Shown here piece after piece: positions 22,626-35,435 of a stretch of DNA of 64,000 bases; the stretch's first letter is position 1, and each line of letters starts with the position of its first letter. The position numbers and the translations under genes are program-made. Source of the DNA: Salvator merianae (taxonomy: Eukaryota; Chordata; Lepidosauria; Squamata; Teiidae); NCBI GenBank assembly GCA_003586115.2, contig QVOM02000116.1, forward strand, positions 36,049,946-36,113,945. The letters are read 5' to 3'. A model generated the notes under the pieces. The model had not been told where the DNA came from. It saw nothing but the letters and a program-made list of their open reading frames with translations, and did no database searches.

Positions 22626-23194
22626 AAAATGTCTTAGTTCAGATACCTTGTCCTGTGGCTGTTATTCACTTTTTTTGTTTTAAGCAACAGATTCATTTTT
22701 GGCTTTCTTACTATCATGATTACTTATGAGTTGTCACTAGGAATTGCCAAGTAAAATTCACTCAGTGTATCAAAGGCAAAGAACTCTATGTGCTACATAA
22801 ATGCCACAATGTGCAATTCGTATTTGATTGCCTCTGCTTTTATATATTAACATTATATTCAAGTTTGTTGCAGAAGCCGACAAAATACAGTCATCTTTTG
22901 TATGTTGTCTCCTCCTTACAAATTGCTATGCAAGGTGAAACTGTATTATGCAAGTAATTACTTTCTGCACTAGATATATCCCAGAATAAGGGCCTGCCAT
23001 CTGCATTCCTTGCTACATGCAGAAGTCAGGCTCCCATATCCCAGAATAAGACCCAGTGAAGAAAGGGCCCCTGTCTATGGAAAGGAGAATCACAAAGGAA
23101 CAATCTACCAAAGTAAGTCAATGGCACCACAGGGGGAAAGCTCAGACTGTGAAAGTACCTCAGTGGAGCCACAGAAGGGAGATGAAGCAAAAAA
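22626..23194. other. Intergenic, nothing recognised
   Basis: No supported gene. A short direct repeat (atcccagaataag) occurs at about 22979 and 23039. Confidence 0.35.
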
Positions 23195-23604
23195 AGCACC
23201 ACAGAAGTACCTCAGAGACAGTAGCATGTGCCTCTCATGTTCTTATGCCATCTCCAATCAACCATTTCTAGCCTAGAATGTTCATGAGAGGGGGAGGGGC
23301 AGACTGGTGTGTGAAGGATCCCACCTGTGAATGCTTCCCCAAACTGCCTCAGAGGGGCCGTTCTTATTGTGTGTGAATGCAGCCCTATTCTCCCAGGTTG
23401 TGTTCAGACATAACAAAAGAGATGCCTCAGAGAGATAGTGTTTGGCCCTTGTGTTCCCAACTCTTCTCCAATCCGCCTTTTTTAATGCAGAATGTTTATG
23501 AGATGGGGGAGGGGCAAACTGGTGTGTGAACAATCCCATCTCTAAGGTGTCTCTGAGTCACCTCAGAGATGGGTGTTTTTTGCTGTGTCTGATCATAGTC
23601 CCAG
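23195..23604. mobile_element. Two tandem copies of one MITE family
   Basis: Copies at about 23195-23385 and 23394-23604 share catgagaggggg/aggggcagactggtgtgtg, gaatgttcatgag, gcctcagag and a terminus like tgtgttcagacata / gtgtctgatcatag. Inverted relatives lie at 42733-42915 and 44511-44728. The ends suggest a DNA transposon, but a target duplication is not clear. Confidence 0.6.
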
Positions 23605-24639
23605 TGTAAGTAATATCACATTATTACAAGTTTTCAAGATAACAAAGGAAGCTGTATTTTACTGACCATGGAAGAACAAAACTCTGCTGTACAAAGCTAT
23701 TCTATATTGTTTTATAGTGATGGACAACCTGGCTGTTCTTTCTTAGAACATTATTTTGCAGCAGGGCCAAATTTTGGAGGTCACTGTCCAGTCGTTTACT
23801 ACGTGAACTTCACATCCATCTACTTCTCTATTGCCTGGTTTGACAGCAGGTCTTCAGGGTCACAGAGAGACATCTTTTTTCTTCTCTGCTAGCTAACCTT
23901 TTTGACTGGGAAACTCCCATAATTTGATTTATAGTAATTTTACTTAGTGATTAATAGAATAATTCCTAATTCCTATGTATTTATTGTAACCTATCAGCAA
24001 TGAGAATTTATGGTATCTTTGGATGTATTTTGGTTTCTTTTTAAAAAAGTTTAAATGAGTGGCTGTTTTAATCTGTTATGGTATAATGTCTTAAGCGCAT
24101 TGAACACATTCAAGGCTATTAAATGTATCATGGCACTTGCATTACAGTTCCTTTTGCTCTGTTCAGTTGTTTGGTTCACTTAGGTTGACAAGCTTAAGAA
24201 ATAAATTGTTTTTAAGAAATATACTTTAGTTTATGAACCAAAGCAGCTTCTGCACAGAAATGGTTACATTCAGCTCCTAACCACAAGATGGCATTCCTAA
24301 CAGTTTGCTGACAAGTAAGTTTACTACTAACTTACCTGAAGAGTCTGTTTTTGCTTATCTGTCTTCTGACAAAAAAAAAAAAAAAAAAAGTGGGAAAATA
24401 CTGATTGTGATGTCTTTAAATAGGTGGAAGAGAACTATTGCACATTAAAATATTGTGGGGGTTGCAGTTCACTTTCTTTAAACAAGGGTGCATCCAGATG
24501 CAGGTAAAAATCCTTGATTCTCCCAGGACTATTGCGGAAATGCCATACATATCTAAACATTGCAACAGGTTAACTCATCCTTGGTGGCACTGTGAAGGGC
24601 CCTTGATCATCTTGCTTTCCTGATACCATCATTGCAATG
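23605..24639. other. Intergenic, nothing recognised
   Basis: Contains an A19 tract near 24370-24388 and no supported gene. Confidence 0.35.
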
Positions 24640-26045
24640 TAACCAGTAATATGGAGCAGGTTCATGGAAAAGAATCTCTTCCCTTCCTGGGTAAGGTACT
24701 GGAGAAGGTTGTGGCTGCCCAACTGCAAGCATGCTTGGTGGAAGCTGATTATCTAGACCCATTTCAGGCCAGGTTGTGGCACTGAAACTGCTTTGGTCGC
24801 CCTGGCTGATGACCTTCTTTGGGAAAAAGACAGGGGAAGTGTCACTCTGTTGGTTCTTCTGGATCTCTCAGCAGCTATTGATAATTGTGACCATGGTATC
24901 CTTCTGGAAAGGCTACAGAGTTTGGGAGTTGGAGGCACCACATTGCGATGGTTCTACTCCCATCACCAAGGCCAAGGCCAGACAGTGGTTTGGGGAGATT
25001 TTTGCTTGATATCCTAGGAACTTACTTTTACGATTCCTCAGTGATTGATCTTATCTACTGCGAGAGGTCATCACAAGTTTTTGGATAAGGTGCCATCAAT
25101 ATGCAGATGATACCCAGCTTTATCTCTCCACACCATCTGAATTAGGAGAGGCAGTTGAAGTGCTGGCCAGGTGCTGGATGGGGGTTAATAAATTAAAGCT
25201 GAATCCAGACAAGATGGAAGTGCTGTGCGTTATAGGATCTGGTATCCACAAAGAAGGGAGGTATCCTGTTCTTGAAGGGGTTGCTTTGCCCTGGAAGGGA
25301 CATGTGCGTGATTTGGGGGTGCTCTTGGACTCTGTACTAATACTTGAGGCTCAAGTGGAGGTGGTGGCCAGGACTGCCTGTTTCCAACTATAATTGGTTC
25401 ACTAGCTACAACCCTTTTTTTTTTGACAGAGACTGGCTGGCCACAGTAATCCATGCTCTGGTAACTTCAGGTTGGACTATTGTTATGCACTCTGTGTGGG
25501 GCTTCCCTTGAAGACAGTTCGGAAGCTGCAACTAGTGCAAAATGCAGCAGTTAGACTACTAACTGGCACTGCTAGCTGGATGCAAATCATGCCAGTCCTA
25601 AAAGACCTGTCCTGGCTGTCTGTTTGCTACCAAGCCCAGCTCAGGGCATTAACATTAACTTACAAGGCCCTAAATGGCTTGGACCTCAAATATCTAAAGG
25701 AATGCCTGCTCCCATATAGACCTGTCCTTGCCTTAAGACGTGCTGGTGAGACCCTCTTGGTAGTGCCACCCCTTTCAACAGTTAAGAGCATGGGAGGGCA
25801 TTCTCTGTTATAGCACCCAGACCGTGAAACAGCCTCCCCTTTGAGGTTCCTCATTGTACATATTCAGTGACTGGTGAAGATATACTTCTTTACTCTGCCC
25901 TTCAGCTGAGGGAACAGCATCCCCTTCCCCATGCAGGCACTGTCACTGTTGTAGCCAATCTATTTTATCTGGTTTTATAGTGATTTTATTGTGACCCATC
26001 CTGAGACCTTTGGGTATAGGATAGTTTATATATATATAAATCCCC
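24640..26045 (+). mobile_element. CR1/L2-group LINE ORF2, reverse transcriptase to 3' end
   Basis: A near-complete but broken RT region in several frames. It includes LEKVVAAQLQA...DYLDPFQA, VTLLVLLDLSAAIDNCDHGI, the YADD catalytic box at 25100-25111, NKLKLNPDKMEVL and LGVLLDS. Further on are LDYCYALCVGLPLKTVRKLQ, LVQNAAVRLLTG and LTYKALNGLDLKYL. A LINE-type tail follows (acccatcctgagacctttgg...ataaat). Stops and frameshifts make it inactive. Confidence 0.85.
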
Positions 26046-26795
26046 TGTGTGCACATTAACCATGTGATCTTAGTAGCGTTTTGTAATATTAAAACTGCCA
26101 TTTAGGAATAAAGTTTTGGTGTAGCTGTCGTGCTTTGTTACAGTCAGATAACCCTTGGTAGCATATTATGTCACTCTCCTGTCCTTCCTCTTCAGGTTGT
26201 GTTTGTGTTTAGGAGTCCTGGGAGTAATGAAATTGATGAGATTTCTGCTCTTCTTGCTTCAGAGAGCAGGAGTCCTGTCAATTCCAATCCCTTGCTGGCT
26301 TCTGAAAGCAAAGAAGGCAGCTGGAGTGGAACGTTTGCTGACATGAACACAGAGCCACAGAATTGTAACCCTGGATTGACCAAGCTCAAAGTATAGAGTG
26401 TTTAAGATACTGAGAAGGGTTAGTGAAATCTAAAGTAGGGGGAAGAACATTTTGGGGGTTGATGGACTGGATTATTGATAGTCGAATTGTCATTCATTGA
26501 CCAGTTTCCTTTTTTTTAACACTGAGAATCAGTAATTTGTAACACTTTCGTAGATGCCTCCTGTACCACTGAATAATGCAACATGTGGAATTATTTTTTA
26601 GCAGCACTGGCTTGATCCCAAAAACTTTAATTAGAAATAAAGATTGCTATTAATGTCATTTCAGAAATGTGTGTTCAAGTGCTTGCATAAGAGTTTTCAT
26701 GTTGTGTAAATGCAGTAGACATTTTTAATAGCTCCACTTGCAGTAGATGGGCAAGCAGAAGAACATATTTGCATGGATTTTAATTTTTCTTCTGC
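26046..26795. other. Intergenic, nothing recognised
   Basis: AATAAA motifs near 26107 and 26637, but no gene to which they can be assigned with confidence. Confidence 0.35.
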
Positions 26796-26905
26796 AAGTC
26801 TCTAGCACATCCCTCCAGATGTTCCTAGCTGTAGCTCCCAGCATTTCACTCCAGAATTCTGTGACAGCCCTGGGAGTTCAGGAACATCTTCTTGGAACAC
26901 TCCTG
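26796..26905. mobile_element. hAT-type MITE, palindromic
   Basis: Inverted arms ccagatgttcctagctgtag ... gggagttcaggaacatcttc, with the usual agctcccagcat core. Confidence 0.5.
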
Positions 26906-28439
26906 TATCTAACACAAAGAAGGCATCTTCCAATGTTGCAGTGCAGCTTTCAACCCATGCTTTTCCCCCCCTGCAAATCAGTTCTTCACTGGTGCCTTTG
27001 GAACTGTTTTGTAGGGTGACTATAACTAATTCTGTATTTTGTCTTTGAGTTTTTGTTTTTATTATTAACTTGTAAAATGTGTAGAGTTGTTTGAACTCTA
27101 CATAGGAAAAGTTGTGCCTCCCAAACCGTATTGATTGTGCATTTGAGGTGGAGGACACCTCCATGTGACCACGTCATTCTGTGGGTGACCCAGCATCAAT
27201 ATTTATATTATGTTTTGACACAGCCTCCTTTCCCTCATCTCATTTTACAAGCTTTTTTCAAAACAAAGATGACTACCTGAACAGACATGCCATCGTTTTC
27301 AATGATGGTGGCTCCGGCTAGAAGGTAAGTAATAGCACTATTTTGGGAAACTCACCACCTGCTTTGGCTTATATGCACAATAGGCTATTGTACATTTTAG
27401 GGTGGATATAGCAGAACTGTGATAGGGTTGCCACAGATATGTGTAGCAATCCCACCATAAAGTAACCATAATGGCACTATATTTCCCCTGTCTGGATGGG
27501 GCCCTGGTGAAAGCATGTTGTCATCACTACTTCTATAAAGGAAAGAATGAGTCCTGCTGAAGAATTGGCTTTGGTAAGTTCAAATGAGGACTGGTGGATA
27601 CTGATAGGTGACAATATCTTGTAAAGAAGCATTTGAATACTTCCAGAGTTGTGCTTTTCCTTGAATATTGTTCATCCAAATAAAACACTCTACAAAGATG
27701 GCAGGAGGTAAATATTCATACTTCCTTTCAATGGGAGGAATTTATTCCAAGTTTTTAAACACAAATAAATAGCATGCTAAAGTTCTTGGTTGCACCATGA
27801 CTACTGAAGATTCATTTCTTTTGAGTCACACTTTTACAGTCTCATTTCTAAACTCTGAAGTCAGTGTTTTGTGTCTTTAGATAAGTAGTGGCTAGTGCCC
27901 ATTGTATTTGGTGTGGCATGGGACAAGGCAGTTAAAAGAATGGGGTACCAAAGGTCAGAACAGGTAGAGCTAGTGGTAGATGAGACACAGTAAGATTGTG
28001 AGGCTCAGTAAGGTTAAAACTCTGCACAAATTGGTATGAAAATTGACTCCCCTGAACACAATGGATTATGTGCCCATTGGCCAATCCAGAAGTGAAACAT
28101 TTGTGAAAGGGAGAAGAAGAGTGGACACAAAGCTCTGGGCTTCTAAACATGTTGTGGGCTGCCCACTTGGCCATTATAGGCTAGCTGCCCTTCCAATTTA
28201 ACTTCCCACCTGACTTCACTTCTTCAAACTTTGCCTACTAACACAAAATGTTCTTCCAAAAGTTCACAGAAATAATGTAAGGGCTTGGTCACGTGAGCCC
28301 CAAGGAAGTGTGGCTCTTCCAGGGTCATATGGTGTCACATAGTCGTAGTTCTCTCACAGTTTTACATGCTGTTTCCTCAGACAGCATGCAGCAGTCAAAT
28401 GGTATCCCAGTCAGGGTTATCAGTGACTGTTAGCCCTGA
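26906..28439. other. Intergenic, nothing recognised
   Basis: No supported gene. Part near 27400-27500 (ataatggcactatatttccc) recurs loosely near 47645, so an unclassified old repeat is likely. Confidence 0.35.
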
Positions 28440-28622
28440 TGGCAATATGAGGTGATTTGGCCCCAAAGACCAGCAGTTGCGAGATGGCAAGCAGAGCAAG
28501 TTGTGTGCTTGTGTCTTCCTGGTGGGCTTCTTTGCACAACTGGCTGACCACTGCGAGAGTAGACTGCTGGACTAGGTGAACCACAGGTCCGATCCAGTGG
28601 GGCATTTCTTATGTTCTTATAT
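28440..28622 (+). mobile_element. CR1 LINE 3' end
   Basis: Terminus of the form agactgctggactaggtgaa...gatccagtggggcatttctt atgttcttat, as in the other CR1 copies here. Confidence 0.65.
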
Positions 28623-29754
28623 GTTCCGAATTCTATTTGTGCAAACTCCATGTGGTTTGCAAGCAGCTCTCTGCTCTGGAACAGTCATGTGGTCATAAGC
28701 CACACAATTGCTTGTATCTCCATTTCGGAAACATGAATCAGAGACTTGTTTACATGTGAGCCTCTCACATGTGCAAGCAGGGCCTTAGCTGATTTTGTGT
28801 AAAAACACATTCCTGTGTAGAGAGATGTATGTACAGGCAAACTGTTAAATGTTTGGAGTGTCTTTGAAACCACCTTGATAATTGTTTGCAAAGCAGCTGC
28901 CTGGGTAATACACTCAAATCTTTCACTGTCACATATTATCATAAAGTCACTTTAGCAGAACCATTTTTAATTCTCAGTAGTCTGTTCTTTCTCGAAAAGA
29001 ATAGAGACCATCATTTGTAAAGTTGCAGCTGCAAGAGTTAGCATAATGAAACTTTCAACATGAAAATTGATAGGAACGGTGATAGCCAATATTGACTATT
29101 AACTGAAGGAAGAGAGCTTATCAAAGGAATGGAGAGAGGGGGCAACTTGCAGCAATTTCCTTTCTCCCTTGCTGCACACCATGCCCTCCCTTAAACTGTT
29201 CCTAAGAATTAAGCCCTCCCCCAAATTGCCTCCCTCTTCCTTCCACTTATTGTGCCCATCCCCCAATGGACTCCATTTGGACTCCTTTGCCCCTCCCAAA
29301 AAAAACATGGGGTTTGTTCACACTGTTCTGCTATGTCAGAAAATTTCCACAATGGAATCTGTACTGTGATATGGGCTAAAGTTGCAGAACAACAGTGCCT
29401 GCAAACATCAGACTAATTCTGCACAAACCACACATGATACAATATGGATGATCCTGTTCAGATCATATTAAACTTTTTTTCAAGAAATATGGATGCTGTG
29501 CATGCTGTTGTTGTTGCAAAGAGCACCTAGTGTGAAGGAGCAACTGTACGTTTACAGAGTCTTAACGAGGAGTGACCCAAATCAGGTTGTTCTGAGCAGG
29601 CTTACCCGTGAATAGCTCATCTTTGATAAAATCAACTTGTGATAAAATTTTGCTAGCAAGCCAAACTAGGTTTACGTTTGAGGGCTCGACCCGTATGTGA
29701 CCTGAACCTCAAAGAAAATTGGCTTTTCAGCTTGATCTGGCTTGGTTGATGATG
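28623..29754. other. Intergenic, nothing recognised
   Basis: No supported gene or repeat family. Confidence 0.35.
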
Positions 29755-29870
29755 ATGATTTATACATAATTTATTTGCATATTGCCTTTTGAAAGAAAAC
29801 TACGATATTAACAGTAGAAAATAGTAAATCATTGAAAATACAAAAGTACACATAAAAATAGAAAAAGAAA
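29755..29870 (-). mobile_element. CR1/L2-group LINE 3' tail (weak)
   Basis: tttatacataatttatttgcatattgcc followed by A-rich sequence resembles an inverted LINE tail. Short and diverged. Confidence 0.35.
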
Positions 29871-30424
29871 ATCGAAAAGGTGCTTATTCTATGAGAAACA
29901 CCGTACAGGATCTCTGGCCACTGGTTTCTGCCTGTGGTTCGGCAGCTATTAATGGAGGTGGCAGCAGATTACCTACCAAAGGGGAGAGACAAGGCAAGGA
30001 ATGAGTTTGATAAGGCAGTAGACAAAGCCAGTTGTATCCACTGAGTCACTCTTACTTCCCCTGCATCCTATGCTGCGGACCAGCCTCCCCAGAACAGGCA
30101 GTGGCACTGACATGTGACTGGTGCAGTCTCCCAGGACTCATAGTCCCAGGAGGAGAAGGCAAGTGGTCACCTGAAGCAGACTGTGGGTGCAAGTGGGGAC
30201 TGAGAACAAACACAGCAATGCCAAAAGTAGCAGCCAAGAGCAGCAGCAAGTAAGAATAGGCCAATTGTAGGAGGCAGCAATAGAGAGTAAAAGTGGGAAT
30301 TGTGGCGAAGCCAAAGGTAGTGATTGTGGCGAGCCAAATGTAAGCCAGTCGGTCTGTTTGGTGGAGCCACCCAAGTCTGGTCTGCCTCAGCATGAGCTCA
30401 TGTACGTTCTTAGCATTAACCATA

Positions 30425-31285
30425 AATGTTTTTTTTTTTAAAATTACTCTTTTTTTCCCAAGAATGAAAATAATGCTCCTGTTGGTACCAGTTCTCCCTA
30501 ATCAGAAATGTGATATCCAAGGAACTGAGAAAGCTGGATGGAATTCTAGAACTTATTTAGACTTTGAAATAGTATTTGTTCATCAAATAATATCTAATAT
30601 CAATCTCCCTGAGGCTATGGGAACAACAGTGAAACAAATAAATTTATTGCATCTTTTGCAAACTAGAGAAGATGTTTTATCTTTGATATGTGACTCCTGA
30701 TAAGATTGCTAAGATTAATTCATGTTATTCAATAAAATATTGGAAATATGAAATAGCTGCCAGTAATTTTTTCACATCCAATGGCAATGTAAACCTCAAG
30801 AATATTGGAAAAGTATATACACTTTGATACAAGAAATATTAGATTTTCATCAGATATCTTTTCCTTAAGTATCTTCATATATGATATTACCAAAAAAATT
30901 AACAGAATGAATATTACGTATGATATTTGCTGTAAGAACTAGTTGCAATTGGTTACTAAAACTGTGGGAATATGCTTCAGTGTCAAAGTTAACTTCAGAA
31001 CTGAGTCATAAGAGTGCACCTTCTTAGTATCTGAAAGTTGTTTATAGGTTATAATACCTTACATGGTTCCGCACCACATCTAAACTTTGGGTTTGATCCT
31101 ACACATTAAATAATTTAATTTTTAATTTTCGTTTTTTCCCTCAGAAGATGCTGTGTTTTAATTCTTTTAGATCTTCTGTTCTGTTATATTATTTTTATGC
31201 TATTTATGTTTAAGAACTTGTAGGATTACTGGCTTCTTTCTGTTACAGTTCTTTTGAAAATCCAATAAAGAATTTCATTCCTTAA
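30425..31285 (+). mobile_element. L1-like LINE 3' end (tentative)
   Basis: An AT-rich, stop-ridden stretch that ends in tgaaaatccaataaagaatt followed by A-rich sequence, like an L1 3' UTR with its own poly(A) signal. A segment near 30930 can be read like the end of L1 ORF2, but the match is weak. Confidence 0.4.
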
Positions 31286-31456
31286 AGAAAAAAGTCAGTT
31301 TAAATCCATCTGTTGGTTCCCCTCCCCCGCTTCATCTGTTTGCATGTCAAGAGATTTGTGCCTTTGGCATATATAACCTTCATTTAACTGTACACTCATT
31401 TGGTCCCCTTCATCCGGTTTGGACTGGGACTGATGGGACTTCTAGAATGTCCAGTA

Positions 31457-31582
31457 CAGTGGATCCTAAACCTGGGCTTCGGATTTTGTTGGCCTGCAGT
31501 TCCCATCAGCCCCTAGCTAAGACAAAGAATGATAGGAGTTGTAGTTTAGCAACATCTGGAAGCCCAAGTCTGAGAACTACTG
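31457..31582. mobile_element. hAT-type MITE
   Basis: The terminal inverted repeats are cagtggatcctaaacctggg and, reversed, cagtagttctcagacttggg. The internal arms are cagttcccatcagccc and taggagttgtagtttagcaa. Target duplication is not clear. Confidence 0.65.
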
Positions 31583-32649
31583 ATTTAGAACATTTGAAAG
31601 GCAGCAGGCTGGCAAAGACTGGTTTATGACAATCCTCTTCATCCTAGTGTTGCTGGTGAGGAAGTATTGCTTGCACTTTGAAACACAGACATGGTTCTTT
31701 GAGGAATGACAGAAACATCTTTCTGTTGTGCAGATGGATGCTTCTCTTTAATTCAAGCAGGATGAAAGGATAATAACATAGCACTAACCTAGGTAAAACA
31801 GATGAGATAGCCTTTGGTTTTTAAAATCGAAATCAAAGGCACCTCTGGTGTGTGAAATATGGAACAGGGCCTTCACAAGGTATTCCAGCAAGATAACCCC
31901 AAACTGGTTTCAAAGCTGTAGTTGAGACCTCCTTTTGGAAGCAGAAATGGCCACAGAGCCCCCCCAAAATCAAACTAAATACAGTTACTAAGTTTACTTC
32001 GGCAGAAAATAAAACTCATTTGGAGTATAAAAGTGACAGTTGCTTTGCAAGAGTACAAATTGATGGATGATTATGTCAAAAACATACCAGCCTACAGAAA
32101 CCATTCTCTGTGCATCAGACTGAGAAATATGGGAATATAGACCCATGAATAACAAAGAGGTTTTGCATTTACTGACAAAAGAGAGCTATTATGCGCTTTA
32201 GCAGGTATTTCATTATCTTGGAATGAGCACCATATGGTGCCAAGGTCCCTGCCTTATGATAAATTTGTCGGGGTTTCTTAGAAAATATGGAGATATGTAA
32301 AAAGCCTGTTAAAATATATAATGGGAAATGATCAACCTGCTATGTAAGTGAGAGATACGGACCTTTTAAACAACTGCAACAATAACAGAGTGAGTGAAAT
32401 GACATTCAACAGCTTCATAATGAAATTAATCTTTCCAGCTCTTGGGTGACATGTCATTACAATTTCCTCCTAAGCTGAAATGTCATGTTTCCTGGGGGGT
32501 AGGCACAGATGGTGTTGCCGAACAGTCATGACTTGCTTCACAAGGTGGGCGGAATTGTGGGATGTGGTTCTGTTGGGGGGGTGGAGGGGAAACTGGCTCT
32601 AACTTCAACTAATAAAGCAGGCTACAACGGTCTCAGCCATTCTTGGGAG
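31583..32649. other. Intergenic, nothing recognised
   Basis: No supported gene or named repeat. Confidence 0.35.
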
Positions 32650-33345
32650 TATTATTTATTTAAACATTTCTATTCCACTTCCCATTAAGAATAAAATCTC
32701 AAAAGTGATTAACAAAGTGTCACTAGAAGCAGATAAAGCTATCAAGTTATATATAAACATTATTACGATCATGAATGAGAAGAAAGACATTGATTCTGGG
32801 AAGATCTGGGCAAAAAGATCGGTCTTTAGTTGGTGTCTGAAAGCCAAAAGTAGACACCCCACAAACATCAGAGGGGAGACTGTTCTAGAGAGGATGAGTA
32901 CCACCATAGAGAAGGTCCAACTGCAGGTAGCCACAAGATGGCATTCAGTAATTTGTGGTACCCACAGCAGGACCTCCCCTGATGATCTTAAGGATCTTTA
33001 AGCATACTGATAAATAAACTGGTCTCAAGGTGTTTAGGATCTTGTAGGCCAAAGATTAAACCTTGAATCTGGCCTGGTAGCTCATTCGCAACCAGTTCAA
33101 ATGCTGAAGCACGGATGTGATATGGGCAGTGTTTGATGCAAGAGATGAGGCTTCCAGAGGGGGTATAAAGGCAGCCCCACATAATGTAAATGTGAGGTTA
33201 CCTGCACATGGACAACAGTGGCTAGGCTGTAGCTCTTTCTATGTTTGAATGTAGTTGGACACCAAGCTGGCAGTTAGGCACTCCTAGCTACAGGGTCACT
33301 TGCCCCTCCAGTGACAATGATGACTCTAGGAACATCCCCCAAATA
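32650..33345 (-). mobile_element. CR1/L2-group LINE 3' end
   Basis: On the minus strand, around 33150-33050, the reading HLNWLRMSYQARFKV then LAYKILNTLRP matches the LHWLP-RFK...YKALN motif. The tail (ttatttaaacatttctattc in plus) follows to 32650. Confidence 0.6.
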
Positions 33346-33347
33346 TA

Positions 33348-34600
33348 CAGTGCTGTGCAAAGTGAATGAACAAAAGAGAAAGCTAAATCAAATCAATGTT
33401 TAATGTGACCACCCTTTGCCTTCAAAACAGCATCAATTCTTCTAGGTACACTTGCACACAGTTTTTGAAGGAACTTGACAGGGAACTTGTTTCAAACATT
33501 TTGGTGAACTAACCACAGATTTTCTGTGGATGTAGGCTTGCTCAAATCCTTCTGTCTCTTCATGTAATCCCAAATAGACTTGATGATGTTGCGTTCAGGG
33601 CTCTTTGAGGGCCATATCATTACTTCAGGACTACTTGTTTTTTATGCTCAAGATAGTTCTTAATGACATTGGCTGTATGTTTGGGGTCATTGTCCTGCTG
33701 CAGAATAAATTTGAAGTCAATCAAATGCCTCCCTGATGGTATTGCATGATGGATAAGTATCTGCCTGTATTTTCTCAGCACTGAGGACACCATTAATCCT
33801 GACCAAATCCCCACCTCCATTTGCTGAAATGAAGCCCCAAACTTGCAAAGAACCTCCACCATGCTTCATTGTCTGCAGACATGCTTCATTGCCTGCAGAC
33901 ACTCATTATTGTACCATTCTCCACCCCTTCGGCGAACAACTTGTCTTCTGTTACCAATGTTTCAGATTTTAACCCATCAGTCCAGAGCACCTGCTGCCAT
34001 TTTTTCTGGACCCCAGTTCCTATGTTCTGAGCTGATGCCACTGCTAGACATCTTCTGATTTCAAAGCAAAGTTGGCTTAATATGTCTTTCACATTTCCTT
34101 GGCCAACCACTGTGTCTACGGTCCTCAGTGTTGCCTGTTTCTTTGTGCTTCTTCAAAAGAGCTTGAACAGCACATCTGGAAACCTCAGTCTGCTTTGAAA
34201 CCTTTGCCTGGGAGAGACCTTGCTGATGTAGTATAACTACCTTGTGTCTTGTTGCTATGCTCAGTCTTGCCATGGTATATGCCCTGTGACATGAAACTGT
34301 CTTCTACAACCTCACCTTTGTAGCAGAGTTTGGTTGTTTCTCACCCAGTTTTAAGCCTACACAGCTGTTTCTGTTTCAGTTAATGACTGTGTTTCATCCT
34401 ACATATGAAGATAAAGATCATTACCACCTGTTTAGTACAACTGGTTAATCATACACCTTACTATAATCCTACAAAATCCCTGACTTTGTGCAAGTGTATC
34501 TAGCAGAACTGATGCTGTTTTGAAGGCAAAGGGTAGTCACGCCAAATATTGATTTGATTTAGATTTCTCTTTTGTTCATTCACTTTGCATTTTGTTACTT
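33348..34600 (-). mobile_element. Tc1/mariner element with long inverted repeats
   Basis: About 1.25 kb. The left end begins with TA then cagtgctgtgcaaagtgaat. The right end, reversed, matches it from gcaaagtgaatgaacaaaag through ccctttgccttcaaaacagc, so the inverted repeats exceed 100 bp. The outermost bases at the right are diverged. It lies between two minus-strand LINE pieces and may have inserted into one LINE. Confidence 0.8.
33480..34273 (-). pseudogene. Tc1-like transposase pseudogene
   Basis: The minus strand starts at 34273 with an N-terminal helix-turn-helix region (MARLSIATRHKVVILHQQG). The catalytic region VLWTDGLK, then HGGGSLQVWGFISANGG and QQDNDPKHTA, lies at about 34000-33660. 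At least three frameshifts separate these pieces. The C-terminal box reads SPERNIIKSIW, where active Tc1 enzymes have ...NPIE-LW, so the third catalytic acidic residue appears replaced by Lys. The enzyme is dead. Confidence 0.85.
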
Positions 34601-34789
34601 GATAAAAATAAACTATTAACACTCGATTTTTTGAATGCATTCTTCCTTTGCAGAATTTTTTCCACACCTGCCTACAACTTTCGCACCGTACTGTATATCG
34701 CTTCCTTGTAGCAAAGTGCAACCCCATTAGTTGCAGCCCCAAATACTTTAACACGAGAAACATCTATTCACACAATGCCTTTGTCTTGT

Positions 34790-35435
34790 CAGGAATGGAT
34801 TCAACTCATTCAGCCCATCACTGTTTCCAAATGTAATGAAATGATGGCTGATTCTAATGGCTTCATAATAATGTTAAATAACATTGGGGCTGAAATACTG
34901 CTTGTGGGACCCCGCAGCTCAGCTGCCAGGGTGACAAGGCAAAATCCCTTCCCCAAAGCTGCAATTACAGAGGCCACCCTGTCCATAACCTGGGTGGTAG
35001 TTACAACAGTTTTTTGGGTCCAGAAGGAATTTTTCAGGATGGATGAACCACCACCTTTTTCAATGCCAGTGGGACCACTCCCTCATGCAAAGATGCATTC
35101 ACTACTCCTTGAATCCACCACATCAACCATCCCCAGCTGGCTCTAATAAGCCAAGATGGACAAGGATCCGTCTTGGATCTAAGGAGTATGTCATAGACCA
35201 GACAGTCACAAGCATCTTGTCCATAGCCTCAGTCTCAGAAGGTGAAAGCAGTTCCACAAAACTGAACAGGACAGCTCACTGAACTCCTCCCTAGATAATA
35301 CACCAGTGAAGCTGCTTAAGTTGGCATGAGGATGAGCAACTTCATTCTCAAAGTGCTTTTCAAATTTATCACAGCAAGCTTCTGAGGGTTCTAATACTGA
35401 ATCAACATAGGTAAATGACAGCAACTACATAACTA
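34790..35435 (-). mobile_element. CR1/L2-group LINE, pre-RT linker with internal deletion
   Basis: Minus strand: CDKFEKHFENEVAH then LSREEFSELS, a degenerate DPCPSWL-like region, and GVVPLALKKVVVHP. It then jumps to ISAPMLFNIIMKPLE, the motif normally hundreds of residues further on. An internal deletion has removed most of the RT palm. Confidence 0.65.

Noticed and set aside
24640..26045. A possible reverse-transcriptase gene
   Set aside because: The YADD box is kept, but frames are broken many times. It is a dead LINE copy, not a host gene.
30032..30423. Reading frames on both strands near 30.1-30.4 kb
   Set aside because: Short, mutually overlapping and without motif or splice support.
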